Numbered from the stretch's first letter, positions 31,170 to 45,114 are shown. The stretch is 64,000 bases of DNA from Primulina eburnea (GCF_022965805.1 NW_027331260.1:744001-808000); one strand, 5' to 3'. Numbers and translations are program-made. Notes: a model not told the origin generated them from the letters alone.

Positions 31170-33420
31170 ATAAAATAATTCTAGAATTTCTGTCTCATCT
31201 CGGATTCTGTCTACCAAGTAGCTTCTTCGATATTCTAACAACTCTATTGAATTTTCAACAGCAGAATAGTCTTCATTTTGAATTATCTTTCTTTTACTAA
31301 TTCTGATTTCAATCTGGAATAATACTTCAAGAAATATGATATCATAATATAACTCGAAGTAACTATGATAAAATCAATCTCAAAATACTGGCTATACAAC
31401 ATCCATATATACCAATCATCAGCTCATAACAAGTCAACATCAACCGTTATTATCAAATATGTTTAATTCCAGTTAATTCAATATTCAGTCTTCTGCCTCA
31501 AATATCAACAGTCATCGTCTGACGTTGGCATATTTAATCTGTCTATTCTGAGCTGTCTTCATTTCTTCTAAATCGGCTACATTTTTTTTCAGTCAAATCT
31601 CTAATTTTATCAGGTCCAATTTCAGGAACCTCAGATATATCATCTCGAAAAAGAGGGAATCTGCACTTCTTACCGTACAACGTCTCAAATGGTACCATCT
31701 CTATACTCGTCTGATAGTTGTTGTTGTACGAAAACTCACGACATGACATAAATCCTGCCAACTAGTGATAAAATCAAGCACTACAACTCTAAGCATATTC
31801 TCCAAAATATGGATAATCCACTCTGACTGTCCGTCAGTCGGTGAATGATATGCAATACTCAGATATAATCTTGTACCCAACTCTTGCTGTACATTCTGCC
31901 AAACGTGTAAAGTCAACTACAATCACGGTCTGATATAATCAATTCTCGACACTCTGTGTAATCTAATCACTTTTCTGACAGAATTTCAGTAATATAGTCA
32001 TATATGTACGTCTTCATGTACGAGCTAGCACTCGCACACTGGGTCAGTTTGTCACTCCTAACTGAATCAATGTTCAATTTCCAAGAGGAATGCGGTAGCT
32101 TCATCACGATATCCCTGGACATGTAATACCATCTCCATTCAGGAATCGATAAGCTATATAACCAATTTCTTGGTTTTATTCTTTCAGTCTTCATCTATCG
32201 GCAATTCAGACATTTCAATACAAATTCTGCCATAACTGGTTTCATCTGTTTCCCTAAAATCTGTCTTTTCAAATTATCATACATTTTTCTATCATCAGAA
32301 TAAATGTTGAATCAAAAATTGCGCAGTTCTTATAATACTTGTCGTTTCACATCCGAAAAATCTGGCACAACAATTCAGTTATTCATATGCAATGCAGTAT
32401 CACATGCCTGATATTCTGATCGATACCCTGCTCTGACTATCAATATAAAAATCTGAACTTTCTGATCAAGTTTCTGGACCGCTTTAATTCTTGAAATCAG
32501 CTCTGGTTCAGCTTGAACAATATCGAATCTCAACTGTATACAATCTGTATCAAATACTGCTCCCAGAAAATAACAATTCTCAATCAGATTTAAAAAACAG
32601 TCAGATATAATAGCCTGCTAAACTCATGCAACTATAAATTCTGACACAGATATCAATCTCCGCCAACTGATCGCGGTCTCAACTGTGCTAGAATCAATCG
32701 GTATACTATCTTCGAATATCAGTTACCCTGAATACAATCTGTCTCAGTCAAGATTCACAATTCAACAGTTTCTGTGTACATCTTTCCAGTTCTCAGAATA
32801 TTCAATACAATCTCAGATATTCAACAAAATCAGTCATAATATTCGAATATACCAGAATATCATAGATCAATTAATCAGAGAATCATCAAAATATTCTAAA
32901 CATAGAGTTTATCAAATCACAACCATAGCTGATACATCCCTAACGAGAAACACTCAATCAGATGTAACTCTCAGGCAGAAATCTTCTAACTGGTCTTTCA
33001 AGTCTTCCAATTCAATCAATATCATTCTGTACAAAGTTCTAAAGTAAGAACAGTACCTGGTATCAAGTCAAGACTGAAATCAATTTCTTGGATTAAAAGC
33101 AAACCCGGAAGTTTCTCTGAGACGACTTTAGCAACGCTCCTGTCACTGGAAAATCAGTCAATGATACGCTCCATCTCAGTGACTCAACTAAATACATAAG
33201 GAATCACTCCGTTCCTTTCGATAATCATCGAGTCATGAACATCACATATATCAAAGATATTCTAAATCCAGAATCCTTACCATAGCATGTTCATTTTTCG
33301 GCCGTTTCAGGTCCGAATCTTACCATTTCCTGGAAATAATCTACGATAGCTCTGTACTTGGTCAACACATCAATACCAATAATGCGTTCAGAATCAAATT
33401 ACACAAAGTACTATATCATC
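31170..33420 (-). pseudogene. Remnants of family A protease, integrase and chromodomain; RT core deleted
   Basis: From the right: protease end (IIGIDVLTKYRA, near 33380) and the linker to RT (KLPGLLLIQEIDFS, near 33090). Only scattered RT text remains (DILVYSN near 32850) within about 700 bp of otherwise unreadable AT-rich DNA. Integrase pieces then appear at 31967-32194 (PRNWLYSLSIPEW), 31701-31916 (TDGQSEWIIHILENML) and 31543-31761 (YGKKCRFPLF). A chromodomain trace (NIEEATW) lies near 31220. Frames change repeatedly. No function can remain. Confidence 0.82.
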
Positions 33421-33789
33421 TAACTCAATCTCATATCTGTCATACGGTAGCATACAAAATCCAACATATGTCATTGATACAAAACCTCTCCCCAACAGAA
33501 AAGAGATCAATACTACAGCATATAATAACTCAATACTCAAAGCATATATCATTGCAATTCATTCAAAAATCATATATAGGATGTACTAATATTTCTCAAT
33601 ATATAGGTACGAAGAATAATTATAAAATATCAATTACCTGCCACTATATCATCAAGTGCATCCTGGATCCATTCCTCGGTTACTACCACCACTTTGGCTT
33701 CCTGCTGACCCTGATTGGGACTGAGTAGAGGGTGGTTAGAAAGAGCGAACAACAGAAGATGATCTATCGATCTGAGTCACTGATCAGAT

Positions 33790-34700
33790 GACTCTGCTCC
33801 CTGGAATCTTCGGGAACCTCTCCATGGACATACTCTCGCAAAATGTCCTGGTCGTTTGCAGATGCGGCAACTACCAAATACTCCTTGGCAATGCTCAGTA
33901 GGATGTATCCCTCCGCAAGTGATGCAATAAACTCCAGTACAGCTCTTGTTCGAACTACCGGAGCTAGAAGAACTGCTGCCAGACTTCTTGAACTTTCTTC
34001 ATTTGGATTTCAAATAGTCTTTCTTTCCACCACTGCTACTACCAATATCAAATCCGAGAGGTGGTTGTTGTGGTCTCGATGCTGGAGACACAAACGAAGC
34101 TCCTTTCTATCTCATCAGACTGGCTTCGGCTCTCTTAGCTCTACTCAGCGCATCAGCAAAATTATTTGGTCGGCCTGTGTTTACAAATGTCAATATTTCA
34201 GGATTCAATCCCTTAACTAACTGATTAGTCACAACTTCATCATTCCCAGCCATGTGAGGAGAAAAACGTAGCAAGATAGAAAATTGAGCAACACATTCTT
34301 CGATGTTTAGCTGACCCTGTTTGAAATTTTCATATTCTGCCCTTTTATCTTCTCGGTATGAACCTGGGAAAAACCTTCGAAATTCCACTTTGAAGATTTC
34401 CCACGTAATCACTGTACCACGCTGTTCTAGGGCTTCTTTGGTTGCGATCCACCAACTCTTTGCGACTTCCGTCATTGGTGCCCATTCAATTTAACTCTCC
34501 GTTCATCTGGGTAATCGAGTTAATCAAATAGCATCTCGATATCATCAAGCCAAGTCTCACAATCACTCGTCGTCTCAATACCCCTCAGAATCGGCGGTTG
34601 AAATGACTGAAACCTCATCAGCTGTGTTTCCATCAGAGTTTCTGACACATCCATCTGATCAGTCACCCTACTTTCTCGTTCTGGAATTCTTCGAGGAGGG
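33790..34700 (-). pseudogene. gag: Family A gag remnant
   Basis: The minus strand has the gag start text PPRRIPERES near 34690 without a usable ATG. A central gag frame follows (34107-34475; WWIATKEALEQRGTVITW, LNIEECVAQFSILLRFSP, NTGRPNNFADALSRAKRAE), then a TAG in MR*KGAS near 34107, and a CCHC zinc knuckle CRICKRPGHFARVC near 33840-33880. It is similar to the gag at 55147-55905. Extra stops occur in the N-terminal part. Confidence 0.85.
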
Positions 34701-35010
34701 ATATCTGATGATCACAAGAGTCAGCAATCACATGAGACAAATCCGTCTCAGTCCCTTTCTGATCAGCTTACCTCTGATCAAAATCGGTTCTGATCCATTC
34801 TCAAATAATACACATTACCAAATCAACTCAGATATTGAGGTAACATGTATCTTCAGAAACAGTAAACACATACTGTAATATTATCATATATAATGTGATT
34901 CAACATTATCATAATAATCACATGCTAGCAATCACATGCAAGGAAAGAAAACTCATTCTACCCCGCTCACTAGCTTCTATCTCAGTCTCAAGAACCTACA
35001 GTTCTAGACC

Positions 35011-35026
35011 TATGGCTCTGATACCA
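35011..35026 (-). promoter_or_regulatory. Primer-binding site for tRNA-iMet, nested element
   Basis: The minus strand reads TGGTATCAGAGCCATA five bases from the LTR end at 35032. Confidence 0.92.
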
Positions 35027-36810
35027 CCTGCTGTGGGGACCCGGACGCTAATTCAAATCTTAATCATTATTAAGGTCAAATATAAAAATTAGAAAAGTGG
35101 GACTCATTTTTTTTTAAATATAAATGCGGAAACGTGATAGTAATATATTTGATATACATGTCAATAAAAAGTAAAAATCATGTACTACATGTCTCTATCT
35201 CAACTAGGTTCAACATCTATACATCAAGTGTTGAATCCTATTCTGCTTCTAGGCCCGGATCTCCGCGCTAACTATAATCTCTCATCCTCTTCCTGATCCT
35301 GATCCTGTCCCACCTGTTGTCAAGCACACATACAAACAAGACAACAGCCGGATGACTCCGGTGAGAATTACATTCCCAGTATAAATCATGTATACATGCA
35401 TTTCATATAAACCAATATAACAACATGAAACAAATATTCATAGCATGTATCAAAATCAGAAACATGAATCAATACAAACTCTGAATCACACTCCGTGATT
35501 CTTAGACTCTGACTCGACTCATCCTAATCTAGGGATCCCGATCAGAATAAGAACCTACACTCCCGATCGGGGTGGTGGTACGTTCTTATTCACGGACTTT
35601 GGCCTTTTCCAGATCAGATATCAGTAATAGAAGAAACTCCAATTCTATCCACATCGATATGACCAAAAATCTGGTGTCTTGACCTATCCGTCACAGATTT
35701 GTCATTTTCGCCAAATCACCATCTTGTGACAATGTGCTATTTGCAATGTGCCCGTGACGATTCCATCATTATCAGACACCCCTGTCATGAGATCAATCGT
35801 CTATGCCTAGGTGTATCCACATATGACTCAATACATAAATCAATATATCAAAGATATCAATTTAATTCAATGGCAAATATCAATGCAATAAAGTAAAGTA
35901 TGTGATTTTGGGAAACTCAAGTCAATCGGACTCGAGTTGCGCAATCCCGCATCAATATCAATTTATACCTTTCTCTTCTCGGTCTAACGAAGTCGAAGTC
36001 TCGAAGTCAAATCTGTCCATATCCAATCTGACATGACAATTTCGAATAGACACAATATCAGTATACAACTCATTCAAGACATGTTCTGATCAATACTCAA
36101 TTCAAGACATAATCTGATCAATGTCAACGATATAAAGATACAATCTCAATCAATACTGAATCTGATCAATACCAATCTACTGATGTTTCGACGACGAAAC
36201 AATATAATCTCAATAACCCCGTCAATCTCAACATCACAGATATAATATCACAACTCATAATCGATATTACTACAAATCATAATCTTCAATAATAACGGAT
36301 TATAATCTCAAATCTGCGCAATACCGGCAATACAATATCAGTATATACGAATCAACAACTCATCTGATCCAAGTCTGAATAATATCAATATAACCAGCGA
36401 CACAGTATAAATCAAATATCAAATCCAACATCTCATAATCAATAACAACACAATTCTGATATCAAATCGGTCTAATCACAATCAAATCAACTCTGAAAAT
36501 TCATAACAATTATATTAACAGTTCGTTCTTTGATCTGACTTCAATTATATACTAATCAATATACCCAGAACACAATATATCAGTCAAATCATAATTTCCC
36601 CAATATCATAATTTCAAATCATATCAGAAAGTAATGAAACTTACGTCCAGTTATAGCCGGTGTCGATAGAAGCACTGTACTGAAGTCGGATCGAAAATCT
36701 GACGGACGGATCTTTCACAAACTTCAAATTTCTAAAAGAAAAGGCGTAAGGATTTTCCACTTTCTTCCTCGGTTCTTTTCTCGATTCTTTGTTTCTGAAT
36801 TCTGAGATGT

Positions 36811-36813
<3 letters not shown>

Positions 36814-36869
<56 letters not shown>
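36814..36869. repeat. (TA)n microsatellite
   Basis: 56 bp of pure TA. Confidence 0.95.
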
Positions 36870-36871
<2 letters not shown>

Positions 36872-36894
36872 GCGACATATGGGCGACAATACTC

Positions 36895-37109
36895 AGCGCA
36901 TATGCGCGGACCTTATGTCTCGGCGCGTAGCATCACGGTAACTCGCGCATATGCGCGCCTCTACTCGGCACATATGTGCGAGGCACTTTTTCCATTCTTC
37001 ACAAGTTTCTGCCACCCTCGCGCACATGCGCGGAACCATGTCGCGCATATGCGCGAGGTCTTCTGTCTGTCTCGCGCATATGCGCCTGGTGGGGTCGCGT
37101 ATATGCGCG
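36895..37109. repeat. Paired palindrome array, CGCGCATATGCGCG type
   Basis: Single copy at 36895 (its partner is lost), then pairs 36944/36967, 37019/37042 and 37073/37096, all offset 23 bp. It is the LTR partner of the array at 30667. Confidence 0.93.
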
Positions 37110-37237
37110 AGGGCTCTTCCTCGCACATAATTCAAGTCATCTTCTCGCCTATCTCGAACAAATCCGTTCTGTCTATAAGCACATCAATTATCACCAAATC
37201 ATTTCAGATCCTGGTAATCAAATTCTCGGGCCTTACA

Positions 37238-37998
37238 GTCAATGAATCGATACTATGTGTCATGTCGTAGTTGCGTCGATGGTGTAATCTATGAAACCCC
37301 TTTCATAATTACCACCATACTTTGATCAGATATTTAAAACTACATACACATGAGATCACATAGGATATCCATACCCAAAGGTAAGTGGTGAATCCCCGAC
37401 TACAATGCATCAACTCCTATATGTTTCGAAAAAACACCCAACCTTGCCACCTGATGACCCCATGAGAGTCGGTAAACAAGTCAAAGTTTAATGCTAGCAC
37501 ATAGGGTCTCAATGTTGTCCCGGGTCATAAGGACTAATGGTGTACAACCATAAACTAGGACGTTTCCACTCGATAAGTGAGAACCACTTGGAAAGTCTTT
37601 TATGGAGGGTTGTTCAGTGCACTCTACCAGGACCACATATCTGCATGCTCGGAAATCACAATGTCCCCTACCAATGAAACATGGTACTCACATCGCAGAT
37701 ACTAGTCTCGAACTCGAGCGGCCTATATCCTTCTTAGCGGCGGCTGAATCGATTAGGAACTATTTAAAATATACAATATTCCAAATATGAGTTTCATGAT
37801 ACTCATCATATGAGCATCTCATATTCTTTCTACTATTTGTATATTTAAGGACTTTACCTATGCAACTAGCATGGGTATACAGATAAAGATGTGCCAAAAT
37901 AATAATTTTAAATATTATTAAAATAAAGATTGTTTATACATAGAGTTTAATTGTGAACACTCGGCGAACACTTGGCTCGACGTACACCTACTCTAACA
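37238..37998 (-). repeat. Copia 3' LTR, second part
   Basis: Begins with the target duplication GTCAA and matches about 44356-45114 of the 5' LTR. On the minus strand the LTR starts TGTTAGAGTAGGTG at 37998. Confidence 0.93.
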
Positions 37999-38010
37999 AT
38001 CTCCCACTTG
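37999..38010 (-). promoter_or_regulatory. Polypurine tract of the split copia element
   Basis: The minus strand reads CAAGTGGGAGAT directly before the LTR start TGTTAGAG. Confidence 0.85.
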
Positions 38011-38012
38011 CA

Positions 38013-41000
38013 CTAGAGCCAGCTGCCCATATGCTTCAAACCCATCGATTCGCGATGCTTCTCGAATAATGGTCCAGGTAAAGGCTTAGTTAGTGGATCA
38101 GCAACATTATCTGCGGAGCCGACTTTTTCAATCGAGACATCTCCTCTTTCCACAATCTCTCGGAGGATGTGATACTTTCTCAATACATGTTTGGACTTCT
38201 GATGAGACCTTGGCTCCTTTGCTTGAGCTATAGCTCCCGAGTTATCACACAACACCGGGACAGGAGCAACTCTATTAAGAATGACGTCCAACTCTTGGAC
38301 GAAATTCCTTATCCAAACAGCCTCCTTTGCTGCATCTGATGCAACAATATATTCGGCCTCAGTGGTGGAATCCGCAGTAGTGTCTTGTTTGAAAATCTTC
38401 CAAGAGACAGCAACACCATTGAGCATGAAAACGAACCAGAGGATGACTTCTAGTCATCGATATCTCTTTGGAAGCTAGAGTCGGTATAGCCTTCCAATTT
38501 CAGTTCTCCACCCCCATAGACCAAGAACAATTTATTGGTCCTTCTCAAATACTTGAGGATGTCTTTCACAGCTTTCCAATGTGGAAGACCAGGGTTCGAT
38601 TGACATCTATTCAATACACTTAGTGCGAAAACCATGTCAGGACGTGTAGATATCATCCCATACATGATGCTACCAATTGCATATACATACGGAATGTGTG
38701 CCATCGCCGCTATCTCTACATCAGTCTTGGGAGACATAGACTTGGATAGGGACACACCATGACACATTGGTAGATGTCTTCTCTTAGATTCATCCATCGA
38801 GAACCGCTTCACGATGGTATCAATGTATGTGGACTGGGTGAGACCAAGCAATCTTTTCGATCTATCTCTATAGATATGTATTCCCAATACAAAAGATTCT
38901 CCACCCAAGTCCTGCATCGAGAACTTACTCTCTAACCATATTTTAGTTGATTGCAGCATTCCTACATCATTCCCAATGAGTAGAATGTCATCAACATACA
39001 ACACCAGGAATGACACAGAACTACCACTGACCTTCTTATACACACAGGGTTCTTCAGGATTCTTAGTAAAACCAAACTCTTTGATTGTACGTCGAATCTA
39101 AGGTTCCAACTCCTAAATGTCTGCTTTAGACCATAAATAGATCTCTGAAGTTTGCATACCATATGCTCACTTCTGATAGATGTAAACCCTTCAGGTTGAG
39201 ACATGTAAATATCTTCCTTAATATCCCCATTAAAAAAGGCCGTCTTGACATCCATCTGCCATATCTCATAGTCATACCATGCAGCTATGGCTAGTAATAT
39301 CCTTATAGACTTGAACACTGCAACTGGAGAAAAGATTTCTTCAAAGTCAACTCCTTGTCTTTGAGTATATCCTTTTGCTACCAACCGTTCCTTGAAGGTC
39401 AATACCTTCCCATCCGCCCCAAGTTTCATCTTGTAAATCCATTAACACCCTATGGGAACAATTTTCTCAGGTGGATCCACGAGATTCCACACTTGGTTCG
39501 AATGCATGGAATTCATCTCAGATTCAATTGCTTGAAGCCACTTGGATGAATCGGCATCAGATAACGCTTCCTTGAAGGTCCTTGGATCACATCCATGGTT
39601 AGGCTCATCATGGCCCTCTTCAAGAAGCAGACCATACCTCATAGGTGGTCTCGATACTCTCTCGGATCTTCTAGGAGCTTGTATCTCCTTTCTTGGCTCT
39701 TCGGGTGTGGGTTCTATAATTGTGGGCGTCTCTCGAACCTCTTCGAGTTCTATCATCTTCCATTTTCTATCCAATAGAAATTTCTTTTCCGAAAAGGTTG
39801 CATTCCTAGAAACAAACACCTTTGTTTCTTGGGGATGATAGAAATAGTATCCAACTGAATTCCTTGGATAACCCACAAAGTAACATAAAATGGATCGAAT
39901 ATCCAATTTATCTCCCACTACCTGCTTCACATAAGCAGGGCACCCCCATATTCTAAGATAAGAATATTTGGGTGGCTTACCAATCCAAATCTCATATGGT
40001 GTCTTGTCAACTGCCTTTGAATGGACATTGTTCGAGAACAGTGCCGCTGTCTCAAGCGCATATCCCCAAAAGGATGGCGGCAACTCCGTGAACCCCATCA
40101 TAGACCGAACCATGTCCATCATATTCCGGTTACGACGCTACGAAACATCATTTAACTGCGGTGTAGCGGGCGGAGTCCACTGCGAGAGAATCCCATCCTC
40201 CCTAAGATACTCTTGGAACTCGGCACTCAAGTACTCACCACCTCGATCCGATCGAAGTGTCTTGATGCTTCGTCCCAACTGTTTCTCTACTTCACTTCTG
40301 AATTTTTTTTGAACTTTTCCAAGGCTTCAGACTTGTATTTCATCAAATTCACATACCCATACCTCGAAAAGTCATTGATAAAGGTGATGAAGTAGGCATG
40401 TTCATGCTTAGTGGTGACGCTAAGTGGACTGCATACATCGGTATGGATCAAATCCAACAACCCTTTGGCTCGCTCCACATGGCCCTTAAAAGAATTTTGG
40501 TCATCTTTCTTTTCAGACAGGATTCACAAGTCGTGAGAGCATTAATATCAGACATATCAAACATGCCCACTCCCACTAGCTTGTTCATCCTTTTAAGGGA
40601 AATATGTCCTAATCGAGCATGCCATAATTCTGCCGAATTTAGAGTATATTTTTTTTCTCTTGTTTGTTGTTGTTATAGCTTGGACATTATTTAGTGGAAT
40701 ATCTTTCAATTTTAAGTTATAGAGATCGTTTTCAAGTTCTCCAGTACCAATTAAACATTCATTCTTTTAAATGTTGCAAAAACCTTCGCTAAATAAACAA
40801 GAATATCCATCTTTATCTAGCATAGAAATGGAAACAATGTTTTTCACCAAATCTGGTACAAACAAAACATCTCTTAAAATTAACTTAAAATCATGTTCAA
40901 CAGCAAGTAAACATCTCCTTTGGCCTTGACAGCAACTCTTGCTCCATTTCCCATCCTCAAGAAGGTCTCACCTTCTCTAAGACTTTTACTTCTTCTTATC

Positions 41001-41521
41001 ACCTATAACTCATTACAGAGATGTGAGTCATAACCGGTATCCAATACCCGAGAAGTAGAGTTAATTGAAATGTTTACTTTGATATAGAACATACCGTTTC
41101 CAGAACTCTTCTGGGCAAGATATTCCCTGCAGTTACGCCTCCAATGTCCAGGCTTCTTGCAGTGATGACATATGTCATCAGTCTTGTCAGCCGTTACTGG
41201 TATGGCTACCACAGCGGGACTCGGAGATTGCCTCTTCAAGGGTACGTTCTTCTTGGGATGTTGGAAAGAACGCTTCTTTCCCTTCCCATGTGGACCAATC
41301 TTCGTACCAGATGAAGAATCCACATAAAGAACCGACTTCTCATCATTCATAGAAGTCTACATATAACACTTGGCTTTCAAGTTATGGTCACACCATTCCT
41401 TGTAAGTCTGCAATTCCTCAGGAGTGCAGTGAGTCGGAGCCTCAACATGGGCCGACTCAGTAAGTGTATACGCTATCCTTTCCGAATTCAAGACGATTTT
41501 CAGATTCTTAGCCAATTGAGG
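38013..41521 (-). pseudogene. pol: Copia gag end and pol, broken
   Basis: From the right: the zinc knuckle CHHCKKPGHWRRNC (41129-41170) and the protease active site VLDTGYDSHLCN. Integrase pieces (HTDVCSPL in 40287-40478, and the 226-codon frame 39442-40122 with PYEIWIGKPPKYSYLRIWGC) follow. RT has two overlapping frames (38962-39429; 38450-39043) with YVDD at 38987-38998. RNase H comes last (38013-38426: STTEAEYIVASDAAKEAVW). Stops or frame changes lie near 40140, 39440, 39100 and 38440, and integrase between 40480 and 41000 is poorly readable. Gag upstream of the knuckle is only a trace. It is a copia type different from the one at 1042. Confidence 0.88.
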
Positions 41522-43075
41522 TAATTAGGTCTGGTTAATACGTGTTTGTCGAGTATTATAGATAGCAGATTGCGAATCGAATACATTGTCAAAAAGTATT
41601 GAAAGTAAACAAATAAATGTTAATGACTATTTTAAAATATTTAGTAAGATATAAAGTATGGAATTTTACTTTATAAATGTTTAATCCCACTGTTTTGACA
41701 TCTTTCACTACCCTCTAGTGAAAACGGAAAACCCTTTTCCTCAGTAGGTACGCAAGGTCCAATTAGCGAATTATGATCCCGAATAATATCATCCAATCAC
41801 AATTCCTAAAAGGTAGTTTGCAATTGCATCACCATGCAACCCTCTACGTAAACTTTTGTCTCACGTTTGATTAGGACCCAATAATATGACGTCGTTCATC
41901 TTTACGTGTCGAGCCTTACCCATCGATGTTGAACCTTAATGGACGGTCGCCATGAGTTCCCTCAATAATATGAGCCAAAATCATGGGAGTTCCACGTAGT
42001 TCACATCACCATGTCAATGGATATCAGAGCTTTCCGGCACCCAGGGCCTCCCAAATAATATGAGCCGAGCCCCGAGCATGGGTAGCGTTCATCACTAATG
42101 CCCCGTGTGAGCTAAACATGGGCCTAGGTCCAATCCTAGAGAAATGCATGGGATGCAAATGCAACTATTACATTAGCCTCCAATATTTACATGTCTTCGA
42201 TCTTCATAATCATCAAGGCCACCATCTTCCAACCTTGATCTTCCACTATACTAATATTTACAAATAAATATCCATGACAAATAGGGATACATATCATGGG
42301 GTGGGAACGGGCCATAAACCAAGCCACTTTAAATTTGATAGTTATTACAATCATTCAACAAAAAATATCCTAGCATACACCTAGCAAATTGGGCTTGGGC
42401 TTTTGATCATCCTTCATGGATAATATCACATATCATACACAATCAATTAATAATCAAAATAATTAATTGATCAAATATTATATATCTTGATCCAATCACT
42501 AACCGCCACGATTATAAAATAAATTAACAAAGTATACAAACTCCTTTGCCTACTTTCTAATTAATTTATTTATAACCGAATTTCTTGTAAATCACAATTT
42601 ACTATAAATAATTAAAGTCCAACTTAAATTATTTATTTCATGAGAAAATATTTGCAACTTTTGTAAATTTAAACTTAAGGGCCCAAAAAATCATTTTTCA
42701 CCAAAAACATTTTGGCCCATTTAAATTTCACAAATATGTTAGCCATCTAATGGCCGAACAACATCAAGGACCATGACACTTTGATAATCCAAAACACTTT
42801 TGAAAACCCTAGTCGTCATCACCGTCGCCGGACTCCGGCCAACTTTAAAAAAAAATTATTTAAAAAACAAGGGGCTGTTCGGGGCCGAACAGCCCCTTGG
42901 GCTGCCATTGCTGTCCGTTTCGGGCAGCCCCTCGGGCATCCCAAGCTGCCCAAAACCCGCCCCAATCCGGCCTTGAATTCGTTGCAACAAATCATCTCAT
43001 GCGGTTAGAAATCGACCTCAATATAATATCTTGTATAAGCTACACAAAATAGTATCCTTAGCTCATAATACCACT
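41522..43075 (-). other. Copia leader and lost gag region
   Basis: About 1.5 kb without recognisable protein between the gag trace and the 5' LTR. Next to the LTR (about 43061-43073) the minus strand reads TGGTATTATGAGC, a diverged tRNA-iMet PBS. The 75-codon plus-strand frame at 42781-43008 is not a gene I can support. Confidence 0.55.
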
Positions 43076-45114
43076 TGAAAGACGATCGGTTTTAGGTGTT
43101 CTAAAGTGCAACGGAAGTTCAAAATTTATTTTCTAGCAAGAAAATCGAACACCTCATGTACTAGGATGTGTAGCAAATACAAAAACACAATATGTCATAC
43201 ATAGGGTGTTTAGAAAATATACCTATTAATATTAAAAGATTGATGTTGGCTCCAACTTAGTTGATATACAACTAAGTTCTTGATGGCAAGATAATCTTCA
43301 AGCTCTCCTTGCTCCAAAATTAGGTCCACCACCAACTAGATAGAACCCCTCTTATTTTGCACTAGAAAAATAAAAGGATTTTTCAAAGAGAAGTGTTTTC
43401 TTTCCTCAACAATTGAAGAAGAAAAATGGGAGAATTTTTGAGTAAAATTTTGTCCATGCTATGTGTAGGAGAGAGGAGGAGAGTTTTTCTTGGTTGTGCA
43501 AAAATTTGAAGCAAAAAGGTGCATGTGCATGCCATGCAATTAACTCAAAAGTTATCTTCAACCCTTCACCTTCGAAGCATGCATTTTACTTGGGCTTGTA
43601 AGAATTACAAGGCCCATGGACTTTTATTTAAAAGTATCAAACACATTTGAGACCATTTAACCTTTACTTGATTTTACTCAAGCCCACTAGTTTAATAATT
43701 ATTTCTAATTGGGCTCTACAAGGTCCAATGTTGTTTAATTAATCCAACACTTGAGTTAACATAATTGTTTGGACTCTACTAGGTCCACTAGTGTTTAATT
43801 AACTCAACACTTGAATTAATTTAATTTAGTCCATAATAATGTATATGAAATCACAATTTTCAAATACATTACTCGTTTGACCAACTTTTAATTTAGGAAC
43901 ACTTCCTCAAATTAAAAGTTACATTATCCTTATAGAAGTCATACTTCTATTTTGCTTACGCTTATAAACTCCTTTATAAGCCTTTCAACACATTTAACTA
44001 TTTTACTTCTCAACGGGATCTAGAAAGTTAGTACTTGTGTGGCCCTCAATGGTTAATTGATACAACTAGCCGTGGGTTCACATCTCCATATGATTCGGAC
44101 TAAACATGTCCTTATACGAGCATACCCCAATTGCTCCATTCTTATTTATCAACTCCTTGATAATATGAACGTCAGAACTCAAGTCTGATATTACCCAACC
44201 AATCATGTTAAACGCCTAGCAGCATCGCTTACATGATTCCCCAGATATCAAATGATAGTGCCTGCAAGAACCATTCAATTATGGTTAGCGTACAGTACAG
44301 TCCCTTCAAATCATATATCCCGATCGATTCGACAACCATTGGTATATCGAGAGTTGTCAATGAATCGATACTATGTGTCATGTCGTAGTTGCATCGATGG
44401 TGTAATCTATGGAACCCCTTTCATAATTACCATCATACTCTGATCAGAGATTTCAACTACATACACATGAGATCACATAGGATATCCGTACCCGAAGGTA
44501 AGTGGTGAATCCCCGACTACAATGCATCGACTCCTATATGTTTCGACAAAACACCCAACCTTGCCACCTGATGACCCCACGAGAGTCGGTAAACAAGTCA
44601 AAGTTTAATGCTAGCACAAAGAGTCTCAATGTTGTCCCGGGTCATAAGGACTAATGGTGTACAACCATAAACTAGGACGTTTCCACTCGATAAGTGAGAA
44701 CCACTTGGAAAGTACTTTATAGAGGGTTGTTCAGTGCACTCTACCAGGACCACATATCTGCATGCTCGGAAATCACAGTGTCCCTTACCAATGAAACATG
44801 GTACTCACATCGCAGATACTAGTCTCGAACTCGAGCGGTCTATATCATTCTTAGCGGCGGCTGAATCGACTAGGAACTATTTAGAATATACAGTATTCCA
44901 AATATGAGTTTCATGATAATAATCATATGAGCATCTCATATTCTTTCTGCTATTTGTATATTCAAGGACTTTATCTATCAACTAGCATGTGTATGCAGAT
45001 AAAGATGTGCCAAAATATTACTTTCAAATATTATTAAAATAAAGATTGTTTATACATAGAGTTTCATTGTGATCACTCGGCCAACACTTGGCTCGACGTG
45101 CACCTACTCTAACA
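43076..45114 (-). repeat. Copia 5' LTR
   Basis: 2039 bp, uninterrupted. It shows the empty site of the nested gypsy near 44356 (GTCAA). Non-coding. Confidence 0.94.

Larger units (their letters stand above)
28817..37237 (-). mobile_element. Family A gypsy element with both LTRs, minus strand, nested in the copia LTR
   Basis: 8.42 kb with LTRs 28817-31033 and 35032-37237, TG..CA ends (TGTAAGGCCCGAG..CCCCACA on the minus strand), tRNA-iMet PBS, PPT and a 5-bp target duplication with one mismatch. Gag, protease and integrase are decayed, and the RT core is largely deleted, so it cannot move by itself. The LTRs still look alike, including the palindrome array. Confidence 0.95.
35032..37237 (-). 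repeat. Nested family A element, 5' LTR
   Basis: 2206 bp. It matches the 3' LTR over its length, with a longer TA run (36814-36869) and a partly decayed palindrome array (36895-37109). Confidence 0.94.
27531..45114 (-). mobile_element. Ty1/copia element, minus strand, split by a nested gypsy element
   Basis: LTRs of about 2.04 kb: the right (5') one is 43076-45114, and the left (3') one is 27531-28816 plus 37238-37998. Removing the nested gypsy leaves 2042 bp against 2039, so the two agree. Ends are TGTTAGAG..TCTTTCA on the minus strand, with GAGGA duplications outside. Inside are a PPT, decayed pol and gag, and a long leader. Without the nested element it is about 9.2 kb. Confidence 0.93.

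Noticed and set aside
32685..33047. 120-codon plus-strand frame
   Set aside because: AT-rich low-complexity text within the deleted RT region of a minus-strand element, without similarity.
42781..43008. 75-codon frame with basic and proline residues
   Set aside because: Lies in the copia leader, antisense to the element, no known family, and a G/C-rich local patch explains the openness.
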